DNA of 64,000 nt from Hymenobacter persicinus (GTDB lineage: Bacteria > Bacteroidota > Bacteroidia > Cytophagales > Hymenobacteraceae): contig NZ_SEWE01000008.1 of assembly GCF_004167665.1 (NCBI RefSeq), forward strand, positions 62,001-126,000, read 5' to 3'. The notes beneath the pieces are model-generated. The model was not told the DNA's origin and searched no databases. It was given only the letters and a program-made list of their open reading frames with translations. Positions 1 to 8,787 of the stretch are shown here, piece after piece (the stretch's first letter is position 1; the number at the start of each line of letters is the position of its first letter). The translations under genes and the position numbers were made by a program.

Positions 1-500
1 ACGCCGAGGATTTGCTGCGCCAATACCCCGACCTGACGCCCAAGCAGCGGGAGCACGAAGCTACCCGGCAGTACGGCGCCGTGTTCTTGATGGGCATCGG
101 CGGGGAGCTGACCCACGGCGAGCCCCACGACGGCCGTGCCCCCGACTACGACGACTGGAGCACCCCCAACGAAGACGGCCACCAGGGGCTCAACGGCGAC
201 ATTCTGCTCTGGCACCCGGTACTGCAAACCTCGTTTGAGGTGTCGTCGATGGGCATCCGGGTCGATAAGCACGCCCTGGCCCGGCAGCTCGAGCTGCGCG
301 GCTGCTCCGAGCGGAGCACCCTGCGCTTCCACGACCTGTTGCTCACCGACCAGCTGCCCCAGAGCATTGGCGGGGGCATCGGCCAGTCCCGGGTGTGCAT
401 GTTTATGCTGCGCAAGGCCCATATCGGTGAAGTGCAGGTCAGCATCTGGCCCGAGTCGGTCCGCCGGGAACTGGTGGGTACCGGCGTGGAGCTGCTGTAG
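1..500 (+). CDS. asnA: Aspartate--ammonia ligase (AsnA), 3' part
   Basis: C-terminal half of ammonia-dependent asparagine synthetase, which makes asparagine from aspartate, ammonia and ATP in the cytoplasm. The reading frame is open from base 3 to a TAG at 498-500, about 165 residues against roughly 330 for the whole family member, so the 5' half lies outside the window. Class II synthetase-like AsnA motifs are visible: [36 protein letters not shown] and, near the end, GGIGQSR. It is followed by a very strong hairpin and then a convergent gene. The family call is firm; only the missing start limits it. Confidence 0.95.
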   Translation, partial: AEDLLRQYPDLTPKQREHEATRQYGAVFLMGIGGELTHGEPHDGRAPDYDDWSTPNEDGHQGLNGDILLWHPVLQTSFEVSSMGIRVDKHALARQLELRGCSERSTLRFHDLLLTDQLPQSIGGGIGQSRVCMFMLRKAHIGEVQVSIWPESVRRELVGTGVELL

Positions 501-511
501 GCAGCGCCTTT

Positions 512-571
512 GCCGCAACGCCCAACGGGGAGAGCAGACCGTCGGCTGCTCTCCCCGTTGGGCGTTGCGGC
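512..571. terminator. Bidirectional hairpin terminator
   Basis: A perfect 26-bp inverted repeat (512-537 and 546-571) with an 8-nt loop lies between the convergent asnA and DUF2723 genes. There is no long T run on either side, so it may act partly through stem stability. Confidence 0.75.
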
Positions 572-590
572 GAAACCGAGGTTCGCGGCT

Positions 591-3581
591 TTACTGGCGC
601 AGATAGGGCTCCAGCAGTACCAGGGCCTGCCGGGCCCGGGCCGAGTCGCCGACCTGCTCGGCGGCTAGGTAGAGCTGCTGGGCCGTGCCCACGTGCTGGC
701 CCAGCTCCCGGTCGAACAAGGGGTGGGCGCCGTTGGCGTAGTACAGCAGCCCGCGCCGGGTCCGGTCGAGCAGTACGTCGAGCAGCTTGTTGGCCCGCTG
801 CCGCTCCCCGCCGACCACCAGGGCGGGCACGAGCTGGGGCGAGTAGTAGTCGTAGGCAATGGCCTGGTCGGGCATCACGGCCAGGCACCGGTCGGCCACG
901 CGCCGGGCTGTGGCCACGTCGCCGGCGGCCAGGTAGGCCGAAGCCAGGCGGGCAAACTTCTCGCGGTAATTGGCCGGAAACAGCAGGCTGTGCTCGTCGT
1001 GCAGCAGGCTGCCGTCGTTCAGACCCCGGAAGGCGAACTTCTGCATCAGGTTCCGGTAAAGCAGGTCTTTGGCCACGTAGCCGGGCTCCCCGCGCGGGGA
1101 ATAATCGGGGTTGTGCAGCGGCAGCACCCGCCAGGCCAGGCCTTCGAGCTGGAAGTAGGGCTCCAAGCCCAGGTGGTCTTCCGACCGGGCCACGGTGGTG
1201 GCAAAGTACACCGGCCGCTTCCACTGATTCGCCGCCAGCATATCGAGAATAAACAGCGTTTTCTTTTCCAGCGCCCCTTTGCCCAGGTTAAACTCCAGCC
1301 GGCTCACGAGCTGCCGGCGCCGGTCCTGCGGGATGATACCCAGGGCCTTCACGGCCGCCGTATCCACGGGTAGGTAGAAGTTGGGGGAGGGGAAAGACAG
1401 AAGCGGGTCGCCCTGGCCGTAGCTAACCTTCAGCAGGTCGCTGCGCTGCCCCACCAAGCCGATAAACTCCGGCAGGTTCACGCTCGGCACGGCCGGATTG
1501 GCCACGTAGGGTAGGTAGTCGTTGGTGCCCTGGGCGTAGTCGGCGGCCGGGAGCGTGCCGGGTAGCGGCGCCGACGCGTTGCTTTGTTGGCGCATCTGGT
1601 TGATGTACCAGTCGGTATTGAGGTAGCTGAGCACGGCCACGCGCACGTCGGTGCGGAAGCCCTCGACCTGCTGGGCGTACCAGAGCGGGAAGGTGTCGTT
1701 GTCGCCGTTGGTAAACAGAATGGCGTTCGGGGCGCAGGAGTTGAGCAGATTCTTGGCCGAGTCCACCGCCGTGTACCGGTCCGACCGGTCGTGGTCGTCC
1801 CAGCCCTGGGCGGCCATTAGCCCCGGGACTAGCAACCCCACGAGGGTCGCCACAGTAGCCCGGGTGGTATCCGCTTTCAGGATTGATTTGAGCAACTCCG
1901 CTAAGCCGAGCACGCCCAGGCCAATCCAGATGGCAAAGGCGTAGGTGCCGCCGGTGAAGGTGTAGTCCCGCTCCCGGGGCTCGATGGGCGGCTGGTTGAG
2001 GTAAATAACGATGGCCAGGCCGGTGAAGACAAACAGCAGACCCACGACAAAGGCGTTGCGCCCGTCGCGGCGGGCCTGGTAGAACAAACCCAGCAGGCCC
2101 AGAATCAGCGGAATAGCGTAGAAATTATTGCGGGATTTGCTGTCGGCAATGCGCTCCGGCAACTCGGCGCGGCTGCTTTCCCAGGGCCAGAGCACGCCGG
2201 CCTGCTGGACGTCACTTTCCCGGCCTACAAAGTTCCAGAGGAAGTAGCGCCAGTACATGTGGCCAACCTGGTACCTGAACAGAAAGCTCAGATTCTGGCC
2301 CATCGTGGGCTTCACGCCCTCCTGAAGGTCGACCCACTGCTGGTAGTAGGGCAGCCTGGACGGGCCGCCGTCGGCGTAGATGCGGGGCAGCAGCATCTGA
2401 TCTTCCGGGGCGTACACCAGCTCCTGCTTCCGCTCGGCCACCGCGTACCGGCCGTCCTGGCGCACGTAGCGCGGGCCGGCGTCCTGCTGGGCCACGGGCT
2501 GGGCAAAGATGTGCGGACCGTAGAGCAAAGGGCGGGACCCGTACTGCTCCCGCTTGAGGTAGCTCACGAAGCTGAGCACGTCGTCGGGCGCGTCCTGGTT
2601 GACCGGCGGGTGGTAGGAGCTGCGAATCGGGACAATCAGGTAGGAGGAGTAGCCAATCAGAATGAACACGAAGCTCAGCAGGGCCGTGTTCAGCAGCCGG
2701 TTGTGGGTGCGAAACGAGGTGCGAAACCCGAACCAGATCAGGCCCACGAACCCCACCAGGAAAATCACCAGCCCGAAGTTGAAGGGCAGCCCGATTGAAT
2801 TGACGAAGAACACCTCAAACGCGCCCGCCAGCGTGGGCAGGCCCGGGATGATGCCGGCCAGAATCAGGCCCACAATCACGCTGCTGACGACCAGCGTCAG
2901 CATGCCCCCGGCCAGGGTGGGGGCGGCATGGCGGCGGTAGTAGTAGATAAAGCCCAGGGCCGGAATGGCCAGCAGGTTGAGCAAGTGCACGCCGATGCTC
3001 AGGCCGATGACCAGCGCAATCAAGAGCAGCCACTTGTCCGAGTCGGGCTCGTCGGCGCGGTTTTCCCACTTGAGCATGATCCACACCACCACGGAGGTGC
3101 ACAGGGCCGACATGGCGTAGACCTCGGCCTCGACGGCATTAAACCAGAACGAGTCGGAGAAGGCGAAGGCCAGCGCCCCGACCGCGCCCGCGCCCAGAAT
3201 CAGCGCGGTCTGCCCGCCGGTGGGCTCGGCGAGGCGGTCGTTCGGCAGGCCGGGGCGGTGCAGCACGAGCTTTTTGGCCAGCATGGTGATGGTCCAGAAC
3301 AGAAACAGCACGGTAAAGGAGCTGCTCAGGGCCGAGAGCGTGTTGATCAGCACCGAGACCTTGGTCACGTCGCCGAAGGCGAAGAGCGAGAACAGGCGGC
3401 CCAGCAGCAGAAAGGTGGGCGCGCCGGGCGGGTGGGGCACCAGCAGCTTGTAGGAGCAGGCAATGAACTCGCCGCAGTCCCAGAACGAGGCCGTCGGCTC
3501 CAAGGTCAGCAGGTAAGTGAGGGTGGCCAGGGCAAACACCAGCCAGCCCACCAGATTATTCAAACGACGAAAGGAGCGCAT
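591..3581 (-). CDS. DUF2723 polytopic membrane protein (TMEM260/GT117-like)
   Basis: 996-residue membrane protein of the DUF2723 family, common in Bacteroidota and related to eukaryotic TMEM260 protein O-mannosyltransferases. The first membrane segment (about residues 10-27) is followed by the family signature FWDCGEF (33-39) and HPPGAP just after it. About a dozen hydrophobic segments occupy the first 600 residues, then comes a large soluble C-terminal part with helical-repeat character (about 850-996). Family knowledge suggests a glycosyl donor transferred to exported proteins; the donor and target cannot be read from sequence. It is a single gene, divergent from the histidine kinase, with the shared upstream region at 3582-3761. 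Confidence 0.9.
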   Translation of the reverse strand: MRSFRRLNNLVGWLVFALATLTYLLTLEPTASFWDCGEFIACSYKLLVPHPPGAPTFLLLGRLFSLFAFGDVTKVSVLINTLSALSSSFTVLFLFWTITMLAKKLVLHRPGLPNDRLAEPTGGQTALILGAGAVGALAFAFSDSFWFNAVEAEVYAMSALCTSVVVWIMLKWENRADEPDSDKWLLLIALVIGLSIGVHLLNLLAIPALGFIYYYRRHAAPTLAGGMLTLVVSSVIVGLILAGIIPGLPTLAGAFEVFFVNSIGLPFNFGLVIFLVGFVGLIWFGFRTSFRTHNRLLNTALLSFVFILIGYSSYLIVPIRSSYHPPVNQDAPDDVLSFVSYLKREQYGSRPLLYGPHIFAQPVAQQDAGPRYVRQDGRYAVAERKQELVYAPEDQMLLPRIYADGGPSRLPYYQQWVDLQEGVKPTMGQNLSFLFRYQVGHMYWRYFLWNFVGRESDVQQAGVLWPWESSRAELPERIADSKSRNNFYAIPLILGLLGLFYQARRDGRNAFVVGLLFVFTGLAIVIYLNQPPIEPRERDYTFTGGTYAFAIWIGLGVLGLAELLKSILKADTTRATVATLVGLLVPGLMAAQGWDDHDRSDRYTAVDSAKNLLNSCAPNAILFTNGDNDTFPLWYAQQVEGFRTDVRVAVLSYLNTDWYINQMRQQSNASAPLPGTLPAADYAQGTNDYLPYVANPAVPSVNLPEFIGLVGQRSDLLKVSYGQGDPLLSFPSPNFYLPVDTAAVKALGIIPQDRRRQLVSRLEFNLGKGALEKKTLFILDMLAANQWKRPVYFATTVARSEDHLGLEPYFQLEGLAWRVLPLHNPDYSPRGEPGYVAKDLLYRNLMQKFAFRGLNDGSLLHDEHSLLFPANYREKFARLASAYLAAGDVATARRVADRCLAVMPDQAIAYDYYSPQLVPALVVGGERQRANKLLDVLLDRTRRGLLYYANGAHPLFDRELGQHVGTAQQLYLAAEQVGDSARARQALVLLEPYLRQ

Positions 3582-3696
3582 ACGAGGACGAAAACGGTAC
3601 GGGGCCGGGGTGCCGGAAGTCGGCGGCGGCCACGGGGCAAAGGACCGCCGCCGGGGTGTAAACGACTGTTATTTTGTGTTAAGGAGTGTTAAGCGC

Positions 3697-3728
3697 TTGG
3701 TTGGGCCGGTCCCGCGCCCGTACCTTCG
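3697..3728 (+). promoter_or_regulatory. Predicted Bacteroidota-type promoter of the two-component operon
   Basis: TTG at 3697-3699 and TACCTTCG at 3721-3728, 21 bp apart, match the TTG-N(19-21)-TAnnTTTG pattern. They lie 33 bp before the kinase start. Confidence 0.45.
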
Positions 3729-3761
3729 AAGGACTGCCCGCTCACCCCTTGCCCCGTTGCC

Positions 3762-5147
3762 ATGAAAAGCCGCCTGCGTACCATCTTCTGGCTGATGAGC
3801 CTGTGCATGCTGGGCATCAACGGCTTCCAGGGCTACTGGCTCTACACCACCTACCAGCTCACCACGGCCCAGTTTGCCCGCACCGCCCACGAGGCCCTGC
3901 TCACCGTATTGCAGCGCCAGCAGCTGGCCGAGCTGCAAGCCCTGCTCCGGCCCGCCGCCGGGCCCGAAGCCTACGGGCGCGTGGCCCTGCCCGTGCGCCA
4001 GCTGGATGCTGCCGGCCGCACCCGACTGCGCCAGCTATTGCAGGTGGGCCGCCGGGTGCCGGCCAGCGCCGTGGCCGCCCGCCGGCAGGAGGACAGCGTG
4101 GCGCAGGCGCTGCTGCACTTTCTGCTCCAGAGTAGTGACACGGCTCCCACGCTCAACCTCTCGCACCTAGCCGCGGCCTACCAGACCGAGCTGCGCCTGC
4201 GCGGGGCCGAGGCTGCCTTCCGGTTTGATACCGTGGCCACGGCCGGCCCCCGGCGCGCCCTGGTTCTGCCCGCTGGCTACGCCGTGCAGACGCCCCCCGT
4301 GGCCCTGCCGGCCCTGCCTCGGGTGGCGGTGCAGGCCTCGTTTCAGCCCCCGGTATTCTACGCCCTGCGCCAGATGGGCGGTTTGTTGGCCGGTTCCGTG
4401 GCTTTGCTGGCCCTCACCACGGCCTGCTTCGGGCTGATGCTGGCCACCATTCTGCGCCAGAAGAAGCTCTCCGAAATCCGGGAGGACTTCGTCAATAATA
4501 TGACCCACGAGCTGAAAACCCCGCTGGCCACGGTGACGGCGGCCGTGGAGGCGCTCCAACATTTCGGCGCCCTGCAAGACCCTGCCAAGGCCCAGGCCTA
4601 CCTCGCCATTTCCCGGCACGAGCTGGAGCGCCTTTCCGGGCTGGTCGACCACGTGCTGCACATGGCCGTGGCCGAGCGGGAGCCGCTGCAGCTGGCGCCC
4701 GAAACGGTGCGCCCCGCCGAGCTGGTGGCTGAGCTCGTGGCCCAGCACCAGCTCACGGCCGCCAAAGCCGTGCGCTTCGCCGTGGAGGTGGCCCCGGCCG
4801 CCATCCGCTGCGACCGGCTCCACCTGCGCAACGTTATCAGCAACCTGATCGACAACGCCATCAAGTACTCCCGCGACCAGGTCACGATTACCATCCAGGG
4901 GCAGCCCGAAAGCGCGGGCTGGCGCCTGACGGTCACTGACGACGGCATCGGCATCCCGGCTGACTACCAGCCGGCCGTCTTCGACCGTTTTTTCCGGGTG
5001 CCCACCGGCAATCTGCACCTAGTGAAGGGCTTCGGGCTGGGGCTCTACTACGTGCGGCAGGTCATTGAGCGCCACGGCGGGCAGCTGCGCCTGCACAGCA
5101 GTCCGGGCCGGGGCAGCGCCTTTTCCTTCTGGCTTCCCGCCCTGTAA
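3762..5147 (+). CDS. Two-component sensor histidine kinase
   Basis: 461-residue inner-membrane kinase. Membrane segments lie at about 7-27 and 205-228 and flank a periplasmic sensor of roughly 180 residues with no recognised fold. A HisKA domain follows, with the phospho-acceptor His249 in NNMTHELKTPLA. The HATPase domain shows the N box NVISNLIDNAIKYS, the G1 box DDGIGIP and the G2 box GFGLGLYYV. The stop codon is directly followed by the response regulator gene, so the two form an operon and almost certainly a cognate pair. The signal sensed is unknown. Confidence 0.95.
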   Translation: MKSRLRTIFWLMSLCMLGINGFQGYWLYTTYQLTTAQFARTAHEALLTVLQRQQLAELQALLRPAAGPEAYGRVALPVRQLDAAGRTRLRQLLQVGRRVPASAVAARRQEDSVAQALLHFLLQSSDTAPTLNLSHLAAAYQTELRLRGAEAAFRFDTVATAGPRRALVLPAGYAVQTPPVALPALPRVAVQASFQPPVFYALRQMGGLLAGSVALLALTTACFGLMLATILRQKKLSEIREDFVNNMTHELKTPLATVTAAVEALQHFGALQDPAKAQAYLAISRHELERLSGLVDHVLHMAVAEREPLQLAPETVRPAELVAELVAQHQLTAAKAVRFAVEVAPAAIRCDRLHLRNVISNLIDNAIKYSRDQVTITIQGQPESAGWRLTVTDDGIGIPADYQPAVFDRFFRVPTGNLHLVKGFGLGLYYVRQVIERHGGQLRLHSSPGRGSAFSFWLPAL

Positions 5148-5156
5148 GTGCGCTCG

Positions 5157-5843
5157 ATGGCAACGGTTCTACTGGTGGAAGACGAGGCGGCGCTGGCCCT
5201 CATCGTGCAGGATAGCCTGGCCGTGCGCGGCTTTCGGGTGCAGCACGCCGCCGACGGGGAGCAGGGCCTGCGCCTGTTTCGGGAGCACGCCCCCGACATT
5301 GTGGTGGCCGACGTGATGCTGCCCCGCCTCGACGGCTTTGCATTGGCCGAGCAGGTGCGCCGCGAAAACCCGACCGTGCCCATCATTTTCCTCACGGCCC
5401 GGTCGCAGCCCGCCGACGTGGTGCGGGGCTTCGAGCTGGGCGGCAACGACTACCTGAAAAAGCCCTTCAGCATGGACGAGCTGGTGGTGCGCATCCGGGC
5501 CCTGCTCGGCCGCGCTGCCCTGGCGCCGCCGGCTCCGGCCGCCAGCCCTGAGCTGCTGCGCATTGGCCGCTACGAGTTTGCCTACGCCCAGCAGAAGCTG
5601 CGCCTGGCCGAGGCGGAGGTGCAACTCACCAACCGCGAAGCCGAGCTGCTCAAGCGCCTCCACGACCAGCGCAACCAGGTGCTCGAACGCTCGGCGGTGC
5701 TGCGGGAGCTCTGGGGCGACGACCACTTTTTCAACGGCCGCAGCCTCGACGTGTTCGTCACCCGCCTGCGCCGCTACCTGCGCGCCGACCCGGAGGTGCA
5801 AATTCTCAACATCCGCGGCATCGGCTACAAGCTGCTGTGTTGA
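5157..5843 (+). CDS. OmpR-family response regulator
   Basis: Receiver domain (residues 1-115, VLLVEDE start, phospho-acceptor Asp52 in VVADVMLP, conserved Lys in YLKKPF) followed by a winged-helix DNA-binding domain (about 135-229, with TNREAELLKRL and the ending IRGIGYKLLC). I chose the ATG at 5157 because it puts VLLVEDE at the usual distance from the N-terminus; an in-frame GTG at 5148, abutting the kinase stop, is the alternative. It is the output partner of the upstream kinase. No target operon is identifiable here. Confidence 0.95.
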   Translation: MATVLLVEDEAALALIVQDSLAVRGFRVQHAADGEQGLRLFREHAPDIVVADVMLPRLDGFALAEQVRRENPTVPIIFLTARSQPADVVRGFELGGNDYLKKPFSMDELVVRIRALLGRAALAPPAPAASPELLRIGRYEFAYAQQKLRLAEAEVQLTNREAELLKRLHDQRNQVLERSAVLRELWGDDHFFNGRSLDVFVTRLRRYLRADPEVQILNIRGIGYKLLC

Positions 5844-5848
5844 ACGGG

Positions 5849-5942
5849 TGTAGAGACGCAACCCTGGGTCTCGGGGTCCGCGCCGTCTGATCTTTGTAAC
5901 GATTGTCGTTCAACGAATGAGACGCAAGGTTGCGTCTCTACA
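5849..5942. repeat. Interspersed element with 15-bp terminal inverted repeats, copy 1
   Basis: TGTAGAGACGCAACC at 5849-5863 and its exact reverse complement at 5928-5942 bound a 94-bp element. A close relative lies at 42604-42702 and a half copy at 47080-47102. It has no coding content and resembles a REP/MITE-type intergenic repeat. Confidence 0.7.
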
Positions 5943-5971
5943 TCGGTCTGACTGCTGGTGATAAACAAAAA

Positions 5972-6009
5972 ACGTCCGTCAGGCGGAGCAAACTCAGCCT
6001 GACGGACGT
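5972..6009 (-). terminator. Rho-independent terminator of the S1/P1-type nuclease gene
   Basis: 13-bp perfect stem (5972-5984 with 5997-6009). Read on the minus strand it is followed by a run of six T and a T-rich stretch, 20 bp downstream of the gene stop. Confidence 0.8.
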
Positions 6010-6030
6010 CAGCAAGGGGCCGGGGCGGGC

Positions 6031-7056
6031 CTACTTCAGGGTTTCGAACTCCGGGAAGGAGGAGAAGTCCACGAGCTTGCCTTTCTGGATCAGCTTGAGC
6101 TCGGTCTTCAGGTTTTTCGCGTTGCTGCGGGTGGTGTACTCGGTATCAAGCTTGGCCAGGTCGGGCTTGCCGGCATTCACCCAGGCGGTGTACCAGTAGT
6201 CGGCCGCGGCCTGGGTGGCCGTGCGCAGCTGGCGCTCCACCATGTGCTTGAGGGCCGTGTGGTAGCTCGTGGCGTAGGGCAGGGCGTGCACTTGGCTGTT
6301 GAACACGTTCTTCTTGATCTGCCCCTGGGCATCCACGGCGTAGACCTGGGCGGCCGGGGTGGCGGCGGCCAGGGTTTTCTCGATGCTGAGCAGGGTGTCG
6401 GCGGCGGCGTGGCTCTGGGCCAGGATGCGCCAGGTTTCGGCTACCGGGTCAATGACCTTGGGCTGGGCCACCTTGAAATTGTAGCTGCTGCCAAACTGCT
6501 CCACCAGCTGCGACTCAAAAAAGGCGTGGATACCCTTCTGGCCGGTGAGCTGGCCGTCGTGGTTGGCGGAGGTGTGCAGGGGCTGCACGGCGTCGCCGAG
6601 GTAGTGGCCCAGGTCGGCGGCAATGAAGAGAATATCATCCTTGCGCCCGTTTTTCATGGCCTGGGTCAGCTTGCCCATCATGTCCTGAATGTACCAGGGT
6701 AGGCGGCCGCTCTTGTCCAGAAACGCCGGGTCGTACTTGGCGTAGGCTTCCTTCGAGGTCTGGGGCAGCTGGCTGATGGGGCCGGGGCCGTAGTCTTCCA
6801 GGTCAATGAAGTGGCGCGGAAACTCCGCCCGGTCGTTGATGGTGTACTTGCGCAGGTCCGGAATCACTGATTCCTCCACCATGAAGTCGATGTGGTTGTA
6901 GAAGAGCGTGCGCAAGGCCGGGGGCAGGGCCAGCACGGCGGCGCGGTTGATGCGCTGGTGCCCCCAGGTGCCCCAGGCCGACAACAGGGAAGGGGCGGCC
7001 ACGAGCAGGGCCGTGACGGGCAGCCAGCGGCGCACCCGACGAGAGAGGTTGAACAT
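6031..7056 (-). CDS. Secreted zinc-dependent S1/P1-type nuclease or phospholipase C-like protein
   Basis: 341 residues starting at the ATG at 7056, which gives a clean signal peptide (about 1-28, ending in LLSAWGTWGH). In the S1/P1 nuclease and zinc-phospholipase C superfamily the mature N-terminal Trp and later His/Asp residues bind three zinc ions. Here W-G-H follows the signal, and DLGHYLGDAVQPLHTSANHD (mid-protein) carries the expected His/Asp/QPLH ligand pattern. The likely role is phosphodiester hydrolysis outside the cytoplasm for nucleic-acid or phospholipid scavenging. The long in-frame extension upstream of 7056 has no signal character and was rejected. It is a single gene with its own terminator. 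Confidence 0.85.
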   Translation of the reverse strand: MFNLSRRVRRWLPVTALLVAAPSLLSAWGTWGHQRINRAAVLALPPALRTLFYNHIDFMVEESVIPDLRKYTINDRAEFPRHFIDLEDYGPGPISQLPQTSKEAYAKYDPAFLDKSGRLPWYIQDMMGKLTQAMKNGRKDDILFIAADLGHYLGDAVQPLHTSANHDGQLTGQKGIHAFFESQLVEQFGSSYNFKVAQPKVIDPVAETWRILAQSHAAADTLLSIEKTLAAATPAAQVYAVDAQGQIKKNVFNSQVHALPYATSYHTALKHMVERQLRTATQAAADYWYTAWVNAGKPDLAKLDTEYTTRSNAKNLKTELKLIQKGKLVDFSSFPEFETLK

Positions 7057-7279
7057 GAGAAAAGCGAGGCAAATAGGTGAGAAACGAAAAGCGAAGTTCT
7101 GCGCTTTGCGGGCAGGAACAAAGCCGGCCGCCTTGGAAAAATGCAGGCGGCCGGCAATTTTTCTACCGCACCTAACCCCCTGCGGCGGGCCGAAGCTCAA
7201 CCCGAGGCCGCGGCTTGCGTTGACGGAAAGCGGGCCAAGCGCCCATTCCGCCATTTCTTTCGCCTTCACTTCCCGCCCC

Positions 7280-7594
7280 ATGGACCCCAAGCCTCAGCAA
7301 CCCGCCACCCCGGCCCCCACCGGCCCGGCCACCAAGAGCACCGTCTACGACGACCACGCCCCCCAGCAGCCCGGCCCCGTCGTGCCCGCGCCCAACCTTC
7401 CCGACCCCACGCCCGACCCGGCGCCCGCGGCAGCCACTCCCGACCCCGCCCAGCCCCCGGTGCCGCCCACTCCCGAGCCCGAGGAGGCCGACGGCGAAGA
7501 GGCGCTGACCGACCCCACGACCCCCGTGCAGCCCGATACCAGCGGCGAAACCGACCCCGGCGCCAGCGCCACCAACGACGCCCACCCGCTGTAA
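7280..7594 (+). CDS. Small proline-rich acidic hypothetical protein
   Basis: 104 residues from the ATG at 7280, composed almost entirely of Pro, Ala, Thr, Asp and Glu, with no predicted globular domain, signal or membrane segment. It is most likely disordered. I do not recognise a family. It is divergent from the nuclease and runs into the 21-bp repeat array that starts 11 bp after its stop. The composition may partly reflect the high GC content, so it could be a spurious frame. Confidence 0.5.
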   Translation: MDPKPQQPATPAPTGPATKSTVYDDHAPQQPGPVVPAPNLPDPTPDPAPAAATPDPAQPPVPPTPEPEEADGEEALTDPTTPVQPDTSGETDPGASATNDAHPL

Positions 7595-7605
7595 GTCGCC
7601 CCGCC

Positions 7606-8046
7606 GCCTCTGCGCTCGTTTCCACCGGCCCTACGACCATTCACGTTGCCCCTACGTTGGTTCCCGGCGTCCCTACGCTCATTCCCACCGGCTCTACGCT
7701 CGTTCCCGGCGTCCCTAAGCTGGTTCACGGCCTTCCTGCGCTCATCCTCACCGCTCCTAAACCGGTTCACGCTTTCCCTGCGGTGGTTCCCACTGTCCCT
7801 GCGTTCGTTCACGCCCTTCCTGCGCTTATTCTCACGCTCCCTGCATTCGTTCCCGGCCGGCAGTAGCTCGTTCACACCGCACAGTAGGGCATTCAAGGCC
7901 CGCAGTAGTTCGTTCACGACGCTTCGCAGATGACTCACGCCGGCCAGTAGCTCCTTCACAGCCCGCGGTAAGTCGTTCACACCTATCAGTAGATGGTTCA
8001 CGCCCGCCAGTAAGCCAATCACACCCCACAGTAGGTCGTTCACGCC
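7606..8046. repeat. Degenerate 21-bp tandem repeat array, 21 units
   Basis: 441 bp made of 21 back-to-back 21-bp units. On the minus strand they read as 7-residue units of the type G-V-N-[ED]-[LR]-[LR]-x, from GVNDLLW and GVNHLLI at the 8046 end to GGNERRD and GGNERRG at the 7606 end, inside an ORF that begins at 8055. All three plus-strand frames are also periodic. The frame is open on the minus strand through the whole array, so it could encode a heptad-repeat protein or be a decayed minisatellite. Confidence 0.8.
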
Positions 8047-8099
8047 GCTTAGCACCCGGGCTCGGCAACGGTAGGAAGATAGTCCCCGAGTAAAAAGGC

Positions 8100-8132
8100 A
8101 AAAGCCCCGGCCGTAATGGTCGGGGCTTTTTT
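8100..8132. terminator. Bidirectional terminator
   Basis: AAAAGCCCCGGCC, a 5-nt loop, then GGTCGGGGCTTTTTT forms a stem with one G-T pair and A/T tails on both sides. It serves the minus-strand DinB gene 20 bp away. Confidence 0.8.
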
Positions 8133-8152
8133 GGTGAGCTTCGAGGCAGAAG

Positions 8153-8671
8153 CTAGAAGCTGGGCTCGTCGGCGGAGGGGCCGTAGATGTAGGGTACGGG
8201 CACGTCGAGCAGGCGCAGGTACACGCTCAGCTGCCCGCGGTGGTGGACGGTGTGGCTGATCAGGTGGCGCACGATTTCGGCCCGGGAGTGGCTCAGAATC
8301 GTGGTGTCGCCGTGGCGCAGGGTCCAGGTCTGGTCGAAATCCTCAGGCTCGGCGGCGGTCAGGGCGGCGCGGGCTTTGTCGCCGGCCGCGGCCAGGGTGT
8401 CGAGCAGCTGGGCCGTGGTGGTAGGCGCGGCGGGGCGCTGGTCCGCATAAGTGGCCAGGTCCAGCTCGGTGGAGTAGAGCGTGGTGGCAATGCCGCCCAG
8501 CAGGTCGGCGGTGTGGGAAGCCAAGTGGGCCAGGGTCATGGATTTGGGGTGGGGCTGCCAGCCGAAGTGGGCGGCGGGCACCCGTTTCAGCACGCGCCGG
8601 GTCAGCAGCAGCTCGTGGTCGAGTTCGGGAAGCAGGGTCTGGGCAAGCGGGGAAAGGGTGGCGGTCAGCAT
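8153..8671 (-). CDS. DinB-family protein
   Basis: 172 residues, a four-helix DinB/YfiT-like metalloprotein. Candidate metal-binding histidines are seen in LASHTADLLGG (mid N-terminal) and ISHTVHHRGQLSVYLR (C-terminal), the usual three-His arrangement of the superfamily. I chose the ATG at 8671 (MLTATLSPL); the frame extends 11 residues further upstream without family character. The family includes bacillithiol- and mycothiol-linked transferases and damage-inducible proteins of unknown role, so no substrate is assigned. The upstream gene on the same strand is a WYL regulator, a pairing often seen with DinB genes. Confidence 0.88.
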   Translation of the reverse strand: MLTATLSPLAQTLLPELDHELLLTRRVLKRVPAAHFGWQPHPKSMTLAHLASHTADLLGGIATTLYSTELDLATYADQRPAAPTTTAQLLDTLAAAGDKARAALTAAEPEDFDQTWTLRHGDTTILSHSRAEIVRHLISHTVHHRGQLSVYLRLLDVPVPYIYGPSADEPSF

Positions 8672-8787
8672 GGCTGGACAGAGGTTTGGTGGATGATAAG
8701 CCAAACCTAGGGCCGGGTACTGACAGCGGTATGTCAGCAGGAAAGTGGCCCAAGCCGTTTTTTTCCAACCAAGCCGCCGCTATCCGG

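Noticed and set aside
7606..8046. CRISPR-like repeat reading of the 21-bp array
   Set aside because: Units are directly adjacent, without spacers, and degenerate.
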